A stretch of 34,974 nucleotides of DNA from CADCTM01 sp049671305 (GTDB taxonomy: Bacteria; Cyanobacteriota; Cyanobacteriia; Cyanobacteriales; Coleofasciculaceae): contig JBATUR010000062.1 of the NCBI GenBank assembly GCA_049671305.1, positions 1-34,974 on the forward strand. Reading direction: 5' to 3'. Under the pieces are notes generated by a model. The model did no database searches. It saw nothing but the letters and a program-made list of their open reading frames with translations, and had not been told where the DNA came from. Shown piece after piece: positions 1 to 8,700 of the stretch. Position numbers and translations under genes: made by a program. Position 1 is the first letter of the stretch. Each line of letters opens with the position of its first letter.

Positions 1-50
1 TACGCCCCTACATTGATTGGAAAAATACGATAAACAGTGTCAAACACCAC

Positions 51-104
51 TTGACAATTAAGCGAATGCTTATCTATTATGAAAGATAGTTAAGCATTCG
101 CTTA
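51..104 (+). promoter_or_regulatory. Promoter with two-part palindromic operator of the ArsR-led operon
   Basis: A sigma70-like promoter is visible: TTGACA at 51-56 and TATTAT at 75-80 with an 18-bp spacer. TAAGCGAATGCTTA (59-72) lies inside the spacer, and its exact reverse complement TAAGCATTCGCTTA lies at 91-104, around the expected transcription start. Each 14-mer is itself a TAAGC-N4-GCTTA dyad. Two dyads over the core promoter, directly before an ArsR-family gene, is the arrangement expected for autorepression. Binding by the adjacent regulator is inferred. Confidence 0.8.
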
Positions 105-121
105 AATGTTGAATCAATAAG

Positions 122-442
122 TTGAGTAGACCAACAGCCAGTACAGATATATTTCAAGCGATCGCCGATCCAACGCGACGCGCCTTGTTAGATCAACTGC
201 GTGAAGGTGAACAACCCGTCAAGCGGCTAGCAGAGCCATTTGACGTTAGTCTGCCTGCGATTTCTCAGCACTTACAGATACTTTGTGAAGTAGGGTTAGT
301 GCAAGTGCGAAAAGCCGGACGACAGCGCCTTTATCGACTTAATCCAGAACCTTTAAAACAGGTATCTGATTGGATTACTAATTACGAGGAGTTTTGGCAA
401 GAGAAACTGGATGCACTTGGTAAATATTTGGAGGAAAACTAA
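122..442 (+). CDS. ArsR/SmtB-family winged-helix transcriptional repressor (SdpR-like, SRPBCC-linked)
   Basis: A 106-residue DNA-binding repressor. The start of the fold reads IFQAIADPTRRALLDQL, followed by a recognition-helix region around residues 40-52 (VSLPAISQHLQIL) and a wing with GRQRLYRLNP. The C-terminal stretch WITNYEEFWQEKLDAL is typical of the ArsR subgroup encoded with SRPBCC-domain proteins. The metal-binding ELCVCDL motif is absent, so metal sensing is not indicated; the inducer is unknown. The only usable start is the TTG at 122, because an in-frame TGA lies at 110-112 and no ATG follows early. No good ribosome-binding site precedes it. It is first in a five-gene operon and its stop overlaps the next start by one base. 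It probably represses its own operon through the operator at 59-104. Confidence 0.9.
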   Translation: MSRPTASTDIFQAIADPTRRALLDQLREGEQPVKRLAEPFDVSLPAISQHLQILCEVGLVQVRKAGRQRLYRLNPEPLKQVSDWITNYEEFWQEKLDALGKYLEEN

Positions 443-1005
443 TGCTTCAAAATGTAAAAACAGAAGTATTCTATCCATATCCACCTGAACGAGTCTGGCA
501 GGTAATAACTAATCGTAGAGCTTTAGCTGAATGGCTGATGGAAAACGACTTTGAGCCAAGAGTAGGGCATAAATTTCGCTTTCAAACTGAACCTCAACAA
601 GGCGTAAATAACACTATTTATTGCGAGGTTATTGAACTTGATGAGCCGAGATGCCTTTCTTATACATGGACAGGTAATTTTATGTGTCCACCAACCATTG
701 TTACTTGGACACTTTTACCAGTTGAAGGCGGCACAAAACTTCAGCTTGAGCATACAGGATTTGAGAGTAAGATGTCTCAGTTTAGTCAGCCAAGGCGTCT
801 TGCTCAAACTAGGCTCAATAGTTATCAACCCAAGGCAATATTAGAAATGCAATTATTAGATATAGCTAATCATCAAAAGCCATTAAAAAGTTATCAAGCT
901 GTTGATAACGTTGACAGTGCTACTAGCAAATTTTATCTCAACGGTGGCTGGGAAATTGCACTTAATAGCGAACTAAAACAAATACTAATAAAGAATAAAA
1001 CATGA
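442..1005 (+). CDS. SRPBCC (AHSA1-type) domain protein with an unusual C-terminal insertion
   Basis: Residues 1-108 match a START/SRPBCC lipid-cavity fold of the AHSA1 type: the PPERVWQVITNRRALAEW opening, then a beta-rich stretch ending in LEHTGFE. The fold should close soon after with a GGW-type C-terminal helix, and that helix is found at residues 168-187. The two are separated by about 55 residues of polar sequence (109-163), where relatives usually have roughly 10-15. The protein is 187 residues, longer than the usual 140-150. The start has a good site, GGAGG, inside the end of the regulator gene. The stop overlaps the cupin gene by ATGA. ArsR-SRPBCC pairs are common; the small-molecule ligand or reaction is unknown. 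The insertion may be natural or may mark damage to the gene. Confidence 0.85.
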   Translation: MLQNVKTEVFYPYPPERVWQVITNRRALAEWLMENDFEPRVGHKFRFQTEPQQGVNNTIYCEVIELDEPRCLSYTWTGNFMCPPTIVTWTLLPVEGGTKLQLEHTGFESKMSQFSQPRRLAQTRLNSYQPKAILEMQLLDIANHQKPLKSYQAVDNVDSATSKFYLNGGWEIALNSELKQILIKNKT

Positions 1006-1340
1006 ACGAACAAACGTTTACTGATACAAATAATAAGCCGTGGTTTGATTTAGAACAGTTTCCCGGAACGCAAATTTTACCATTAGCTGAACCTGTACCA
1101 CAAGGCTCAATTCATTGCTTAAAAATAAAGGCTGGCACAGTAATTCCTGTCCATGTTCATCCTTGTGATGAATATGTCTATATTCTAAATGGAACTATTG
1201 AAACAGGTGGACATGAATGTAAACAAGGAACCTTTTGGTTTACGCCGGCTAATGCAAAAAATGGACATCATAAAGCAATAACAGATGTTGAAATTCTGAC
1301 CATTCGTCTTGGTGAACTAGGAACTTTTGAAAAGCTGTAA
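1002..1340 (+). CDS. Small single-domain cupin protein
   Basis: A 112-residue beta-barrel protein. The first cupin motif is visible as PVHVHPCDEYVYILNGTIE, with two His, a Glu and the conserved Gly. The second motif is weaker, around GTFWFTPANAKNGHHKA. The His/Glu set suggests a bound divalent metal; the substrate cannot be told. Cupins of this size act as small dioxygenases, isomerases or anti-sigma-like sensors (ChrR cupin type). The gene is translationally coupled to the SRPBCC gene by a 4-base overlap and lies 20 bases before the epimerase-like gene, so it belongs to the ArsR-led operon. Confidence 0.85.
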   Translation: MNEQTFTDTNNKPWFDLEQFPGTQILPLAEPVPQGSIHCLKIKAGTVIPVHVHPCDEYVYILNGTIETGGHECKQGTFWFTPANAKNGHHKAITDVEILTIRLGELGTFEKL

Positions 1341-1360
1341 TAAATAGCGAGGAATATAAT

Positions 1361-2389
1361 ATGAAAATTCTCATAATTGGTGGAACAAATTTTATCGGAC
1401 CACCTGTAGTTCGTCGTCTCAATGCAATGGGTCATGAAGTAACGATATTTCATCGAGGAAAAACAACAACTGACTTACCGGAAGGAACTAATTATATGCA
1501 AGGCGATCGCAAAAATCTTACTGCTTATCAAAGCGAGTTTGCCAAAATTGCGCCGCAAGTTGTCCTAGATATGATTCCTTATACTGAACAAGATGCCAGA
1601 GATTTAGTTAATACTTTCAAAGACATTTCTGAGCGTGTTGTCGCCATTAGTAGTCAGGATGTTTATCGTGCTTATAATGTGCTGCTTCGGCGAGAAGAAG
1701 GTATTGAGCCGATACCTTTAAAAGAAGACTCAGCCCTACGCACTCAGTTTTATCCCTTCCGTAACCTTTCTGAGCGCCCGCTTAATTGTCCAGCCGATTA
1801 CGACAAAATCTTAGTTGAACAGGTCATCATGGGTAACCTAGACTTACCTGGGATAATTTTACGACTGCCGATGGTATACGGTTCAGGTGACCCTTTAAAC
1901 CGCTTGTTTCCTTATATAAAACGTATGGATGAAAATCGTCCGGCTATTGTTTTGGAAGAAAGCATTGCTCATTGGTGCGGGTGTTGGGGTTATGTGGAAA
2001 ATGTAGCAGAAGCGATCGCGATTTCCGTCACAAACAAACAAGCAGCAGGTCAAATTTATAATATTGCAGAAACATCAATAATGTCCGAAGCCCAAAGAAT
2101 TAGAAATATTGGGCGCATTGCTGGATGGCATGGAGAAGTCGTAATTGTGCCAAAATCTCAAATGCCAAAATCCTGGAATTTAGTTTTTAATACAGAACAA
2201 AATTGGGTAAGTGATTCAACTCGTATTCGCCAAGAACTCGGTTACTCAGAACCAATACCACAGGATAAAGCCTTAAAACAAACGATTCATTGGCAGCGTA
2301 ATCATCCACCTGAAGATACTTCAAAATGGGTAGCACCTGAATTGTTGGACTATGCAAATGAAGACGCAATTTTAGCTTCTTTAACTTAA
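1361..2389 (+). CDS. NAD-dependent epimerase/dehydratase-like protein (extended SDR family)
   Basis: A 342-residue protein opening with the Rossmann dinucleotide motif MKILIIGGTNFIG (glycine-rich loop at residues 7-13), as in extended or atypical short-chain dehydrogenases. The middle holds AISSQDVYRAY and ADYDKILVEQ. The Lys and Glu of the usual YxxxKxxxE signature are present, but Tyr sits two positions before Lys rather than four. Classical catalysis is therefore uncertain, and the protein may resemble the CSP41-like group. The start has GAGG eight bases upstream. It lies between the cupin and hydrolase genes in the same operon. Substrate unknown; a sugar nucleotide or small carbonyl compound is only a family-level guess. 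Confidence 0.87.
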   Translation: MKILIIGGTNFIGPPVVRRLNAMGHEVTIFHRGKTTTDLPEGTNYMQGDRKNLTAYQSEFAKIAPQVVLDMIPYTEQDARDLVNTFKDISERVVAISSQDVYRAYNVLLRREEGIEPIPLKEDSALRTQFYPFRNLSERPLNCPADYDKILVEQVIMGNLDLPGIILRLPMVYGSGDPLNRLFPYIKRMDENRPAIVLEESIAHWCGCWGYVENVAEAIAISVTNKQAAGQIYNIAETSIMSEAQRIRNIGRIAGWHGEVVIVPKSQMPKSWNLVFNTEQNWVSDSTRIRQELGYSEPIPQDKALKQTIHWQRNHPPEDTSKWVAPELLDYANEDAILASLT

Positions 2390-2407
2390 CTAATACAAGG
2401 ATTGATC

Positions 2408-3160
2408 ATGAGTACTTTCTGTTTAGTACATGGCGCCAGTTTAGGTACTTGGTGTTGGGAACATTTAATTCCTAAACTTGAAACGCAGGGACATCAAACC
2501 ATCACGATGAATCTGCCAATTAACAACCCATCTGCTAGTTTATCTGACTATACCAATGTAGTAGTTCAATCGCTGCAAAAAGTAGATGACGACATTATCT
2601 TAGTTGGTCATTCTATGGCTGGTATGATTATCCCTTTGGTAGCAACACAGCGCCCAGTCCGAAAGTTAATATTTTTAGGTGCATTGATACCACAAATTGG
2701 CATGAGTGGATTTGATCAATTTTATGATGAAATCGATCCTAATATGTTAGAAGAAATCGGTTATAAACCACCAGCCGCTAATTTGTTTGAGCAGCTACAG
2801 GATGAGCCTGATATGTTTAAGACCACATCGCTGATCAGGCAACAAGCGTTAGAGGATAAAACCTTGGTAATGGAGTGTTGTTTTCATGATTGTGAGCAAG
2901 ATGTAGCAGAGTGGGCATTCTCAAATTTACAAGATCAGCGATCGCCTTGTTGCCTAACTGAGGTGACTCCTTTACAAACTTTCCCAGATGCCGAGTACGC
3001 TTACATCGTCTGCACAGATGACCGCATAATTTCCCCAACTTGGTCTAAATATGCCGCACGTAAGCGTTTAGGAGTTGAAGCAATAGAAATACCTGGTGGA
3101 CATTACCCTCATATTGCCCACCCAGTTGAGTTTGCGGAAATACTGATCAAAAATGTTTGA
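2408..3160 (+). CDS. Alpha/beta-fold hydrolase (methylesterase/hydroxynitrile lyase-like)
   Basis: A 250-residue alpha/beta hydrolase. It opens FCLVHGASLGTWCWE (oxyanion HG motif), has the nucleophile elbow GHSMAG with Ser69, an acid-containing strand near CTDDRIISP, and catalytic His232 in GGHYPHIAHP. The layout resembles plant salicylate/jasmonate methylesterases and hydroxynitrile lyases and their bacterial relatives. The start was set at the ATG at 2408, because AAGG ends seven bases before it; a TTG at 2402 in the same frame is less likely. It is the last gene of the ArsR-led operon, 18 bases after the epimerase-like gene, and is followed by a strong hairpin. Substrate unknown. Confidence 0.87.
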   Translation: MSTFCLVHGASLGTWCWEHLIPKLETQGHQTITMNLPINNPSASLSDYTNVVVQSLQKVDDDIILVGHSMAGMIIPLVATQRPVRKLIFLGALIPQIGMSGFDQFYDEIDPNMLEEIGYKPPAANLFEQLQDEPDMFKTTSLIRQQALEDKTLVMECCFHDCEQDVAEWAFSNLQDQRSPCCLTEVTPLQTFPDAEYAYIVCTDDRIISPTWSKYAARKRLGVEAIEIPGGHYPHIAHPVEFAEILIKNV

Positions 3161-3235
3161 GCTTACCAATAGCCTCGAAAAAGCGATAATCCTACGGGAT
3201 GTGAGCGCTTAAACAATCCACTACAATCAGCTAAC

Positions 3236-3273
3236 CATCAAAATACAGATGAATCATCTGTATTTTGGTGTTT
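3236..3273 (+). terminator. Strong hairpin, likely terminator after the ArsR-led operon
   Basis: A perfect 13-bp stem, CAAAATACAGATG (3239-3251) with CATCTGTATTTTG (3255-3267), has an AAT loop. It extends outward through one G-T pair and two further pairs, and a short T run follows at 3271-3273. It lies 76 bases after the hydrolase stop. An ATG at 3249, in frame with the next gene, falls inside the stem, which argues against that start. Confidence 0.65.
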
Positions 3274-3314
3274 CCTGCTTTGAAAACATCTTTGCCGAAA
3301 ACCCCATTAAACCC

Positions 3315-4163
3315 ATGCCTCCATCTCTTAACCTAATTTCCGAAAATCGCAGCTTTGAAGGCACTGTTGGCGTTTATAGCCATGCCTCAACCACCTGCAA
3401 CAGCGAGATGCGCTTTTCCATTTACCAACCGCCCCAAGCAAAATCAGAACCGCTTCCAGTACTCTACTTCCTGTCCGGCTTAACCTGCACAGAAGAAAAC
3501 TTCATGGCGAAAGCCGGCGCCCAGCAATATGCCGCCAAGCACGGATTAATCCTCGTAGCGCCTGATACCAGCCCTCGCAACACAGGCATTTCCGGCGAGG
3601 ATGATGATTTTGACCTTGGCACAGGCGCGAGCTTCTACGTTGATGCCACCGTTGAACCTTGGTCATCTCACTACAAAATGTACAGCTATGTAGTTCAGGA
3701 ATTACCCGCCTTAATTGCCGCAAATTTCCCGATACAAGCCAAAAAACAAGGCATATTTGGTCATTCAATGGGTGGACATGGCGCGTTAATTTGTGCCTTA
3801 AAAAACCCACAACAATATCAATCAGTTTCGGCTTTTGCCCCAGTCGCCGCCCCCATGCGTTGCCCCTGGGGAGAAAAAGCCTTCACTAATTATTTGGGTG
3901 TAGACAAAGAAACTTGGCGCGATTATGATGCCAGTGAACTCGTCTTAACCGCTAACTACAATCATCCCATCCTCATCGACCAAGGCACAACGGACCAATT
4001 TTTAGCAAAACAATTGCTACCTGAACTATTTGAGGCAGCTTGTCAAAAAGCTGGACAACCGCTAAATTTACGCTATCAAGACGGCTACGACCACAGTTAT
4101 TACTTTATTAGCACCTTCATCGAAGATCATATTCGCCATCACGCAGCGGCTTTGTGCGGCTAA
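3315..4163 (+). CDS. fghA: S-formylglutathione hydrolase
   Basis: This esterase-D family enzyme hydrolyses S-formylglutathione to formate and glutathione, the second step of glutathione-dependent formaldehyde removal in the cytoplasm. From the ATG at 3315 it has 282 residues, the usual length. Family landmarks are LYFLSGLTCTEENF, APDTSPRNTGISGEDDD, GASFYVDAT, and the nucleophile elbow GHSMGGHG with Ser151. The Asp lies near ILIDQGTTDQFL and the His in YDHSYYF. A longer reading from 3249 would start inside a hairpin and add 22 residues not expected in the family. No glutathione-dependent formaldehyde dehydrogenase gene is nearby, so the partner enzyme must be encoded elsewhere. Confidence 0.93.
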   Translation: MPPSLNLISENRSFEGTVGVYSHASTTCNSEMRFSIYQPPQAKSEPLPVLYFLSGLTCTEENFMAKAGAQQYAAKHGLILVAPDTSPRNTGISGEDDDFDLGTGASFYVDATVEPWSSHYKMYSYVVQELPALIAANFPIQAKKQGIFGHSMGGHGALICALKNPQQYQSVSAFAPVAAPMRCPWGEKAFTNYLGVDKETWRDYDASELVLTANYNHPILIDQGTTDQFLAKQLLPELFEAACQKAGQPLNLRYQDGYDHSYYFISTFIEDHIRHHAAALCG

Positions 4164-4614
4164 ACAGACGCTTGCTGCCAGTCAGTCCAACCTTTTACCT
4201 TTAGAAAATATTGGTTAATGGATATACTAGGGAAAGAGCAAAACCTCTGTACTCCAAGATTGTGACTTACCTCACAGGGCTATCCTCAAGTAATCACCTG
4301 TATATCAAAAATTTCATCACAACCAATTCAGTGATTTTCAGGGATAGTAGAAGTATCAAGTTCAATTTTGGTATCAATATGTGCTGTTTTTGGGCTGAAT
4401 GTGATATCAGATCTATTAGATCAATACCAGCGTCAAAATTTGCTTGGCGATGGTCTGAGGCACATTTATTCTGTCTGTCCAAAAGCTTAATGAGGCTATC
4501 CCTACCTCATCCTGTATGTTCCCTGTTAAGAAGAAGCTTAAAATATTTATGATGCGGTGTCATGCTGCCTCATAACCATAATTTCTCGATGAATCAGAAG
4601 AGTGAGGACTCGCT
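4164..4614. other. Intergenic region without supported gene
   Basis: This 451-base stretch separates fghA from the HD-domain gene. It contains an open frame (4211-4552, plus) that starts with TTG, lacks a ribosome-binding site and has a composition unlike a folded protein, so it was not called. A GAGGA-like site shortly before 4615 belongs to the next gene. No clear promoter or repeat was seen. Confidence 0.5.
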
Positions 4615-5478
4615 ATGTTTGACACCACGCAACTACTAATAGACCACTTTGTTCAGCAAATTAGAGCCGGTTACCACCGTACCTACGGGGGCTGGAACTC
4701 TCATTTTTCCGATATCATTGGTTGGGCAGGCAGCATGGCTTTAGAAAATATTGCCAATAGCGATGCTCTATATCACAATGTTGAACATACGATTTTAGTT
4801 ACCTTGGTTGGGCAAGAAATTCTCCGAGGCAAGCATATCCGTGAAGGTGGTATTTCTTGCGAAGATTGGATGCATGGTATTATTTCCTTGCTCTGCCATG
4901 ATATTGGTTATGTTAAAGGAGTTTGCCGACAAGACCGGGTAATGGATGGATTATACGCCACAGGTATTGACGGTAAGATGGTTTCTCTACCACCTGGTGC
5001 GACGGATGCTAGCCTGACCCCTTATCATGTGGATCGAGGGAAATTATTCATTGGTGAACGTTTTGGTGGTCATGTTTTAATTGATGCCGAAATTATTAAG
5101 ATGAATATTGAACTTACCCGTTTTCCTGTACCGAAAGACGAAGATCATCAAGATAGAATTAACTGCCCAGGTTTGGTGAGAGCGGCTGATTTAATTGGTC
5201 AACTTTCTGATCCCCGATACCTGAAAAAGATTAGCGCTTTGTTCTATGAATTTGAAGAAACTGGGGTAAATAAAGCTTTAAATTATCGTCATCCAGGCGA
5301 CTTGCGTTACAACTATTCCAAGTTTTATTGGAATGGCGTTTATCCCTACATTACTGAAGCATTGCGCTACTTAGAGCTAACCTTAGAAGGCAAGCAAATC
5401 ATTGCTAATCTTTATGCCAATGTGTTTGTAGTCGAGCAAGAGCAGCGTTTTATGGATAATAACGTAGCTGCTGCTTAA
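4615..5478 (+). CDS. HD-domain metal-dependent phosphohydrolase-like protein (Npun_R2479 family)
   Basis: A 287-residue cytoplasmic protein with HD-superfamily metal ligands: His54 and His58 in ALYHNVEHT, and His95-Asp96 in LLCHDIGY. A further polar helix reads GLVRAADLIGQLSDPRYLKK, where the last metal-binding Asp of the family is expected. The overall sequence agrees with a conserved cyanobacterial family known only as an HD-domain metalloprotein. Such folds hydrolyse phosphomono- or phosphodiesters; the actual substrate is unknown. The start is supported by GAGGA about eight bases upstream. The gene stands alone, 450 bases after fghA and with its own hairpin terminator, so it is probably a single-gene unit. 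Confidence 0.85.
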   Translation: MFDTTQLLIDHFVQQIRAGYHRTYGGWNSHFSDIIGWAGSMALENIANSDALYHNVEHTILVTLVGQEILRGKHIREGGISCEDWMHGIISLLCHDIGYVKGVCRQDRVMDGLYATGIDGKMVSLPPGATDASLTPYHVDRGKLFIGERFGGHVLIDAEIIKMNIELTRFPVPKDEDHQDRINCPGLVRAADLIGQLSDPRYLKKISALFYEFEETGVNKALNYRHPGDLRYNYSKFYWNGVYPYITEALRYLELTLEGKQIIANLYANVFVVEQEQRFMDNNVAAA

Positions 5479-5500
5479 AACATTACTAGTGCAAATTAAG

Positions 5501-5532
5501 GTAGGGTGTGTCTCGGACGCAGCCTACTTTTT
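5501..5532 (+). terminator. Rho-independent terminator after the HD-domain gene
   Basis: GTAGGGTGTGTC (5501-5512) pairs with GACGCAGCCTAC (5516-5527) over 12 positions, with one mismatch and one G-T pair, across a TCG loop. TTTTT follows at 5528-5532. It begins 22 bases after the HD-domain stop. The GTAGGGTG.GTC/GAC.CA.CCTAC palindrome also resembles a dispersed hairpin sequence common in cyanobacterial genomes, so it may be a repeat used as a terminator. Confidence 0.75.
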
Positions 5533-5792
5533 ATTTACCCAGCTTGACGCTATCAGCCAGTTAATCTCATCCGCACTTCTGCGGCACGGTTATTACTTAT
5601 GTATGCTGCCTAAGTTATATGTAAGAGCGTAGTTGAAGGTCATCGGTAGGGGTGCGATCGCTCTCGTAGCCGTGAGTCTTAGATAAAAGCATTATTAAAA
5701 GGTCATCTGTCAAGTGATCATGGTTAGTTCTCAAGGAAGTTGAGAGCATACTGAGGAATCATATAAACCCTGTAGTAAAAAAGGTCTTTTTT
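5533..5792. other. Intergenic region upstream of the helicase gene
   Basis: About 260 bases with one HIP1 palindrome (near 5656) and no convincing ORF. The last part should carry the promoter of the two-gene unit that follows, but no clear -35/-10 pair was recognised. AAGG at 5781-5784 is the ribosome-binding site for the GTG at 5793. Confidence 0.4.
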
Positions 5793-8700
5793 GTGACTGA
5801 ACTGTCTTGGGATCCAAAAGTATCAGGTCAAAAGGTTAGGATGCGTAACGATCCTGGTAAACAAGGAATGACCACTGGCAAGATAAAAGAGTCTGCTGGA
5901 CGACTTCTAGTCGAGGTTGATTTTGGTCCAAATGAAAAAAGCCTCAGAAAATATGATCAACTAGAGCTTATAGAAGCAATACAGAGTCTCCGAGACTTAT
6001 TTCTCACGGGAAGTTACGGTTCGCTATTTGATTTGAGACGAATCTTGACTTACGAAAAAGTCAAAGGACAGTTGACTAATATTCTCTACAGTATGGAGTC
6101 AAGCAATACAGACTTCTATCCTCACCAATTCAAACCTGTTCTCAAGTTTCTTGACTCACCCGTAGGAAGAATATTGATCGCAGACGAGGTTGGACTTGGA
6201 AAGACGATTGAAGCTATGTTCATTTGGAAGGAGCTTCAAGCAAGACAGGATGCTCGACGTCTTCTTATTCTTAGTCCATCAATGCTGAGAGATAAATGGA
6301 GGACAGATCTACAGACCAAATTTAACATGGATGTTGAATTGATTAATGCTAGAGAACTTAGTGAAAAGATTAAAAGAATTTTACAAAATAGTAGTAAAAG
6401 AGCTGCCAGTACGTTTGTTCATATTGCGAGTTTAGAAGGAATTCGTCCACCCAAAGATTGGGAGGACCCACAAAATTTCGATTCTCGTGCGGAGTTAGCA
6501 AGGTTGCTCTATCAAAATACCTCAAGAGAAGAATTCAGCATTTTTGATTTAGTTATTATTGACGAAGCGCATTATCTACGTAACCCAGAAACTGCAAGTA
6601 ATCAACTAGGGCAACTTCTAAGAGATGCGTCTCGATACATGGTCCTTTTAACTGCTACTCCAATCCAAATCAGCAGCAATAACTTATTTCAGGTTCTTAA
6701 ACTTGTTAGTCCGGATGATTTTGAATATCAGCAAATCTTTGAACAAATGCTCCAAGCAAATAAGCATATTATTGATGCACTCCGGTATTTATGTCAGCAG
6801 CCTTTAGATGTAGAGGAGGTTTCTAGAAGTATCTGTAAAGCTCGTTCGTCAAGCTATTTTAGTCATAATTCAAGGCTAGAGTTAATTCAAGAGGAACTAG
6901 AAAAATATCCGCACCCAGATATAGATCGTTTGATGAGATGGCGTCAAACGTTAGAGAGTTGCTCTTTATTAGGGCAATTTATGACACGAAACCGTAAGCG
7001 AGATGTGCTGGAAAATCGTGTAAAGCGATCGCCACAAGCACTGGAAATAAAATTTTCTCCTTTAGAGAAGCAGGTTTATAACCATATCTCAAGTCAGGTT
7101 CGGAAGCTGGCTAAGGGACAAAAAGGAGTTAGCTTATTTAGTCTTATAATTCGTCAAAGGCAAATGGCAAGCTGCATGGTTGCTGCTCTAAAAACATGGA
7201 AAGAGAAGGGCATTCTCGATCAATTTATACAACGCGATGAAGAGATGCTTATGGAGGATTTATGGGAGGATTTTGGATTTGTAGTCAGTGAAGATGAAGT
7301 ATCAAAATATCAATACCCATTTTCCGGATTCGAGGTCAATGATGAAGATATTAATCAGTTGAAAGAAAATGATAGCAAGTACAACGAGTTGGCACTTTTT
7401 TTAAAGGAAAAAATTTGTGACAACCCAGAGGAAAAATTTGTTATTTTTGCTTACTTTCGAGGAACCTTAGAATATTTAAAAGAGCGTCTAGAAGAAGATG
7501 GAATATCCAATTGTATTATTCATGGAGGAATTAAAGCTAATAAAAATGAAGTTTTAAGGATGTTTAAAAACGAAAAAAAATCAGTTTTATTATCGTCAGA
7601 AGTTGGTAGTGAAGGTATAGACTTACAATTTTGTCGATTTCTAATTAATTATGACCTTCCGTGGAACCCAATGAGGGTCGAGCAGCGGATTGGTCGCTTA
7701 GATCGCTTAGGGCAAACAGCCGAGCGAATATCCATTATTCATTACAAGATTAGCGACACCGTTGAAGAAAGAGTCCTAAGCCGGCTCTATGAAAGAATAA
7801 ACGTATTTGAAGAAAGTATAGGAGATCTTGAGGAGATACTAGGAGAGGAAACTGAGCACCTAATTGTTGATTTACTGAATTCAGATTTATCAGAAGATGA
7901 AAGAGAGGAAAGAGCAAACCAAACTTTGAGTGCAATTGCAAATAAGAAGGTTGAGCAGGAGAGGCTTGAAACCGAAGCTGTCAATATGGTGGCTTTCAGT
8001 GATTACATATTAAATGCAATTACACAGAGTCGTGAGCAAGGAAGATGGCTAAGACCAGACGACCTTAATTCTTTTATCGGTGATTTCTTTAAACTATATT
8101 ACCCTGAAACTACAATCATTCCAAAGGATAAACATTTCATTGAAATCAATCTTTCACAACAGGCTAAGGTCGATTTGAGAGTTTTCTATGAGCAAAAACG
8201 TCTCTCTACACCAACAAGACTACATCTTACGCCAGTAACCTGCTTCTTTGACCCTAAAAAAGTTGAGTCTATGGGCAAGGGCGGAATCGAATTACTCGAT
8301 TCAACTCATCCGTTAATCCAATGGATTCGATATGAATATGAACACAATGCAGGTTCTTCAGGAAAAATTCATCCCTTTCATGGAGTGTCTGCTCTGGAAG
8401 CGGCAAGTAAAACAGTGGGATTTGAGCCTGGAATTTATGTCTATGTCGTTCACCTGTGGGAATTCCAGGGGTTACGTACAGAGACTCGTCTTTCTTTTCG
8501 AGCAGTTCGCGTCGATGACGGGGAGAGACTGCCAGATAACACCGTGGAAATTATTCTGGACAAAGCACTCTCTCATGGTAAATCTAAACCCAATGCGGCT
8601 AATCTTATAAATCTAGAAAAGACTGTAGAGGCTTATGAAGAATGTGAAGAGCAGCTACAATTTGCCTTCTTGGAAGTTGTGGAGGCATTTGAGAAGGAAA

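Noticed and set aside
4211..4552. 113-codon open frame between fghA and the HD gene
   Set aside because: TTG start without a ribosome-binding site, odd composition rich in Ser, Leu and Cys, no recognisable fold, and overlapping frames on the other strand.
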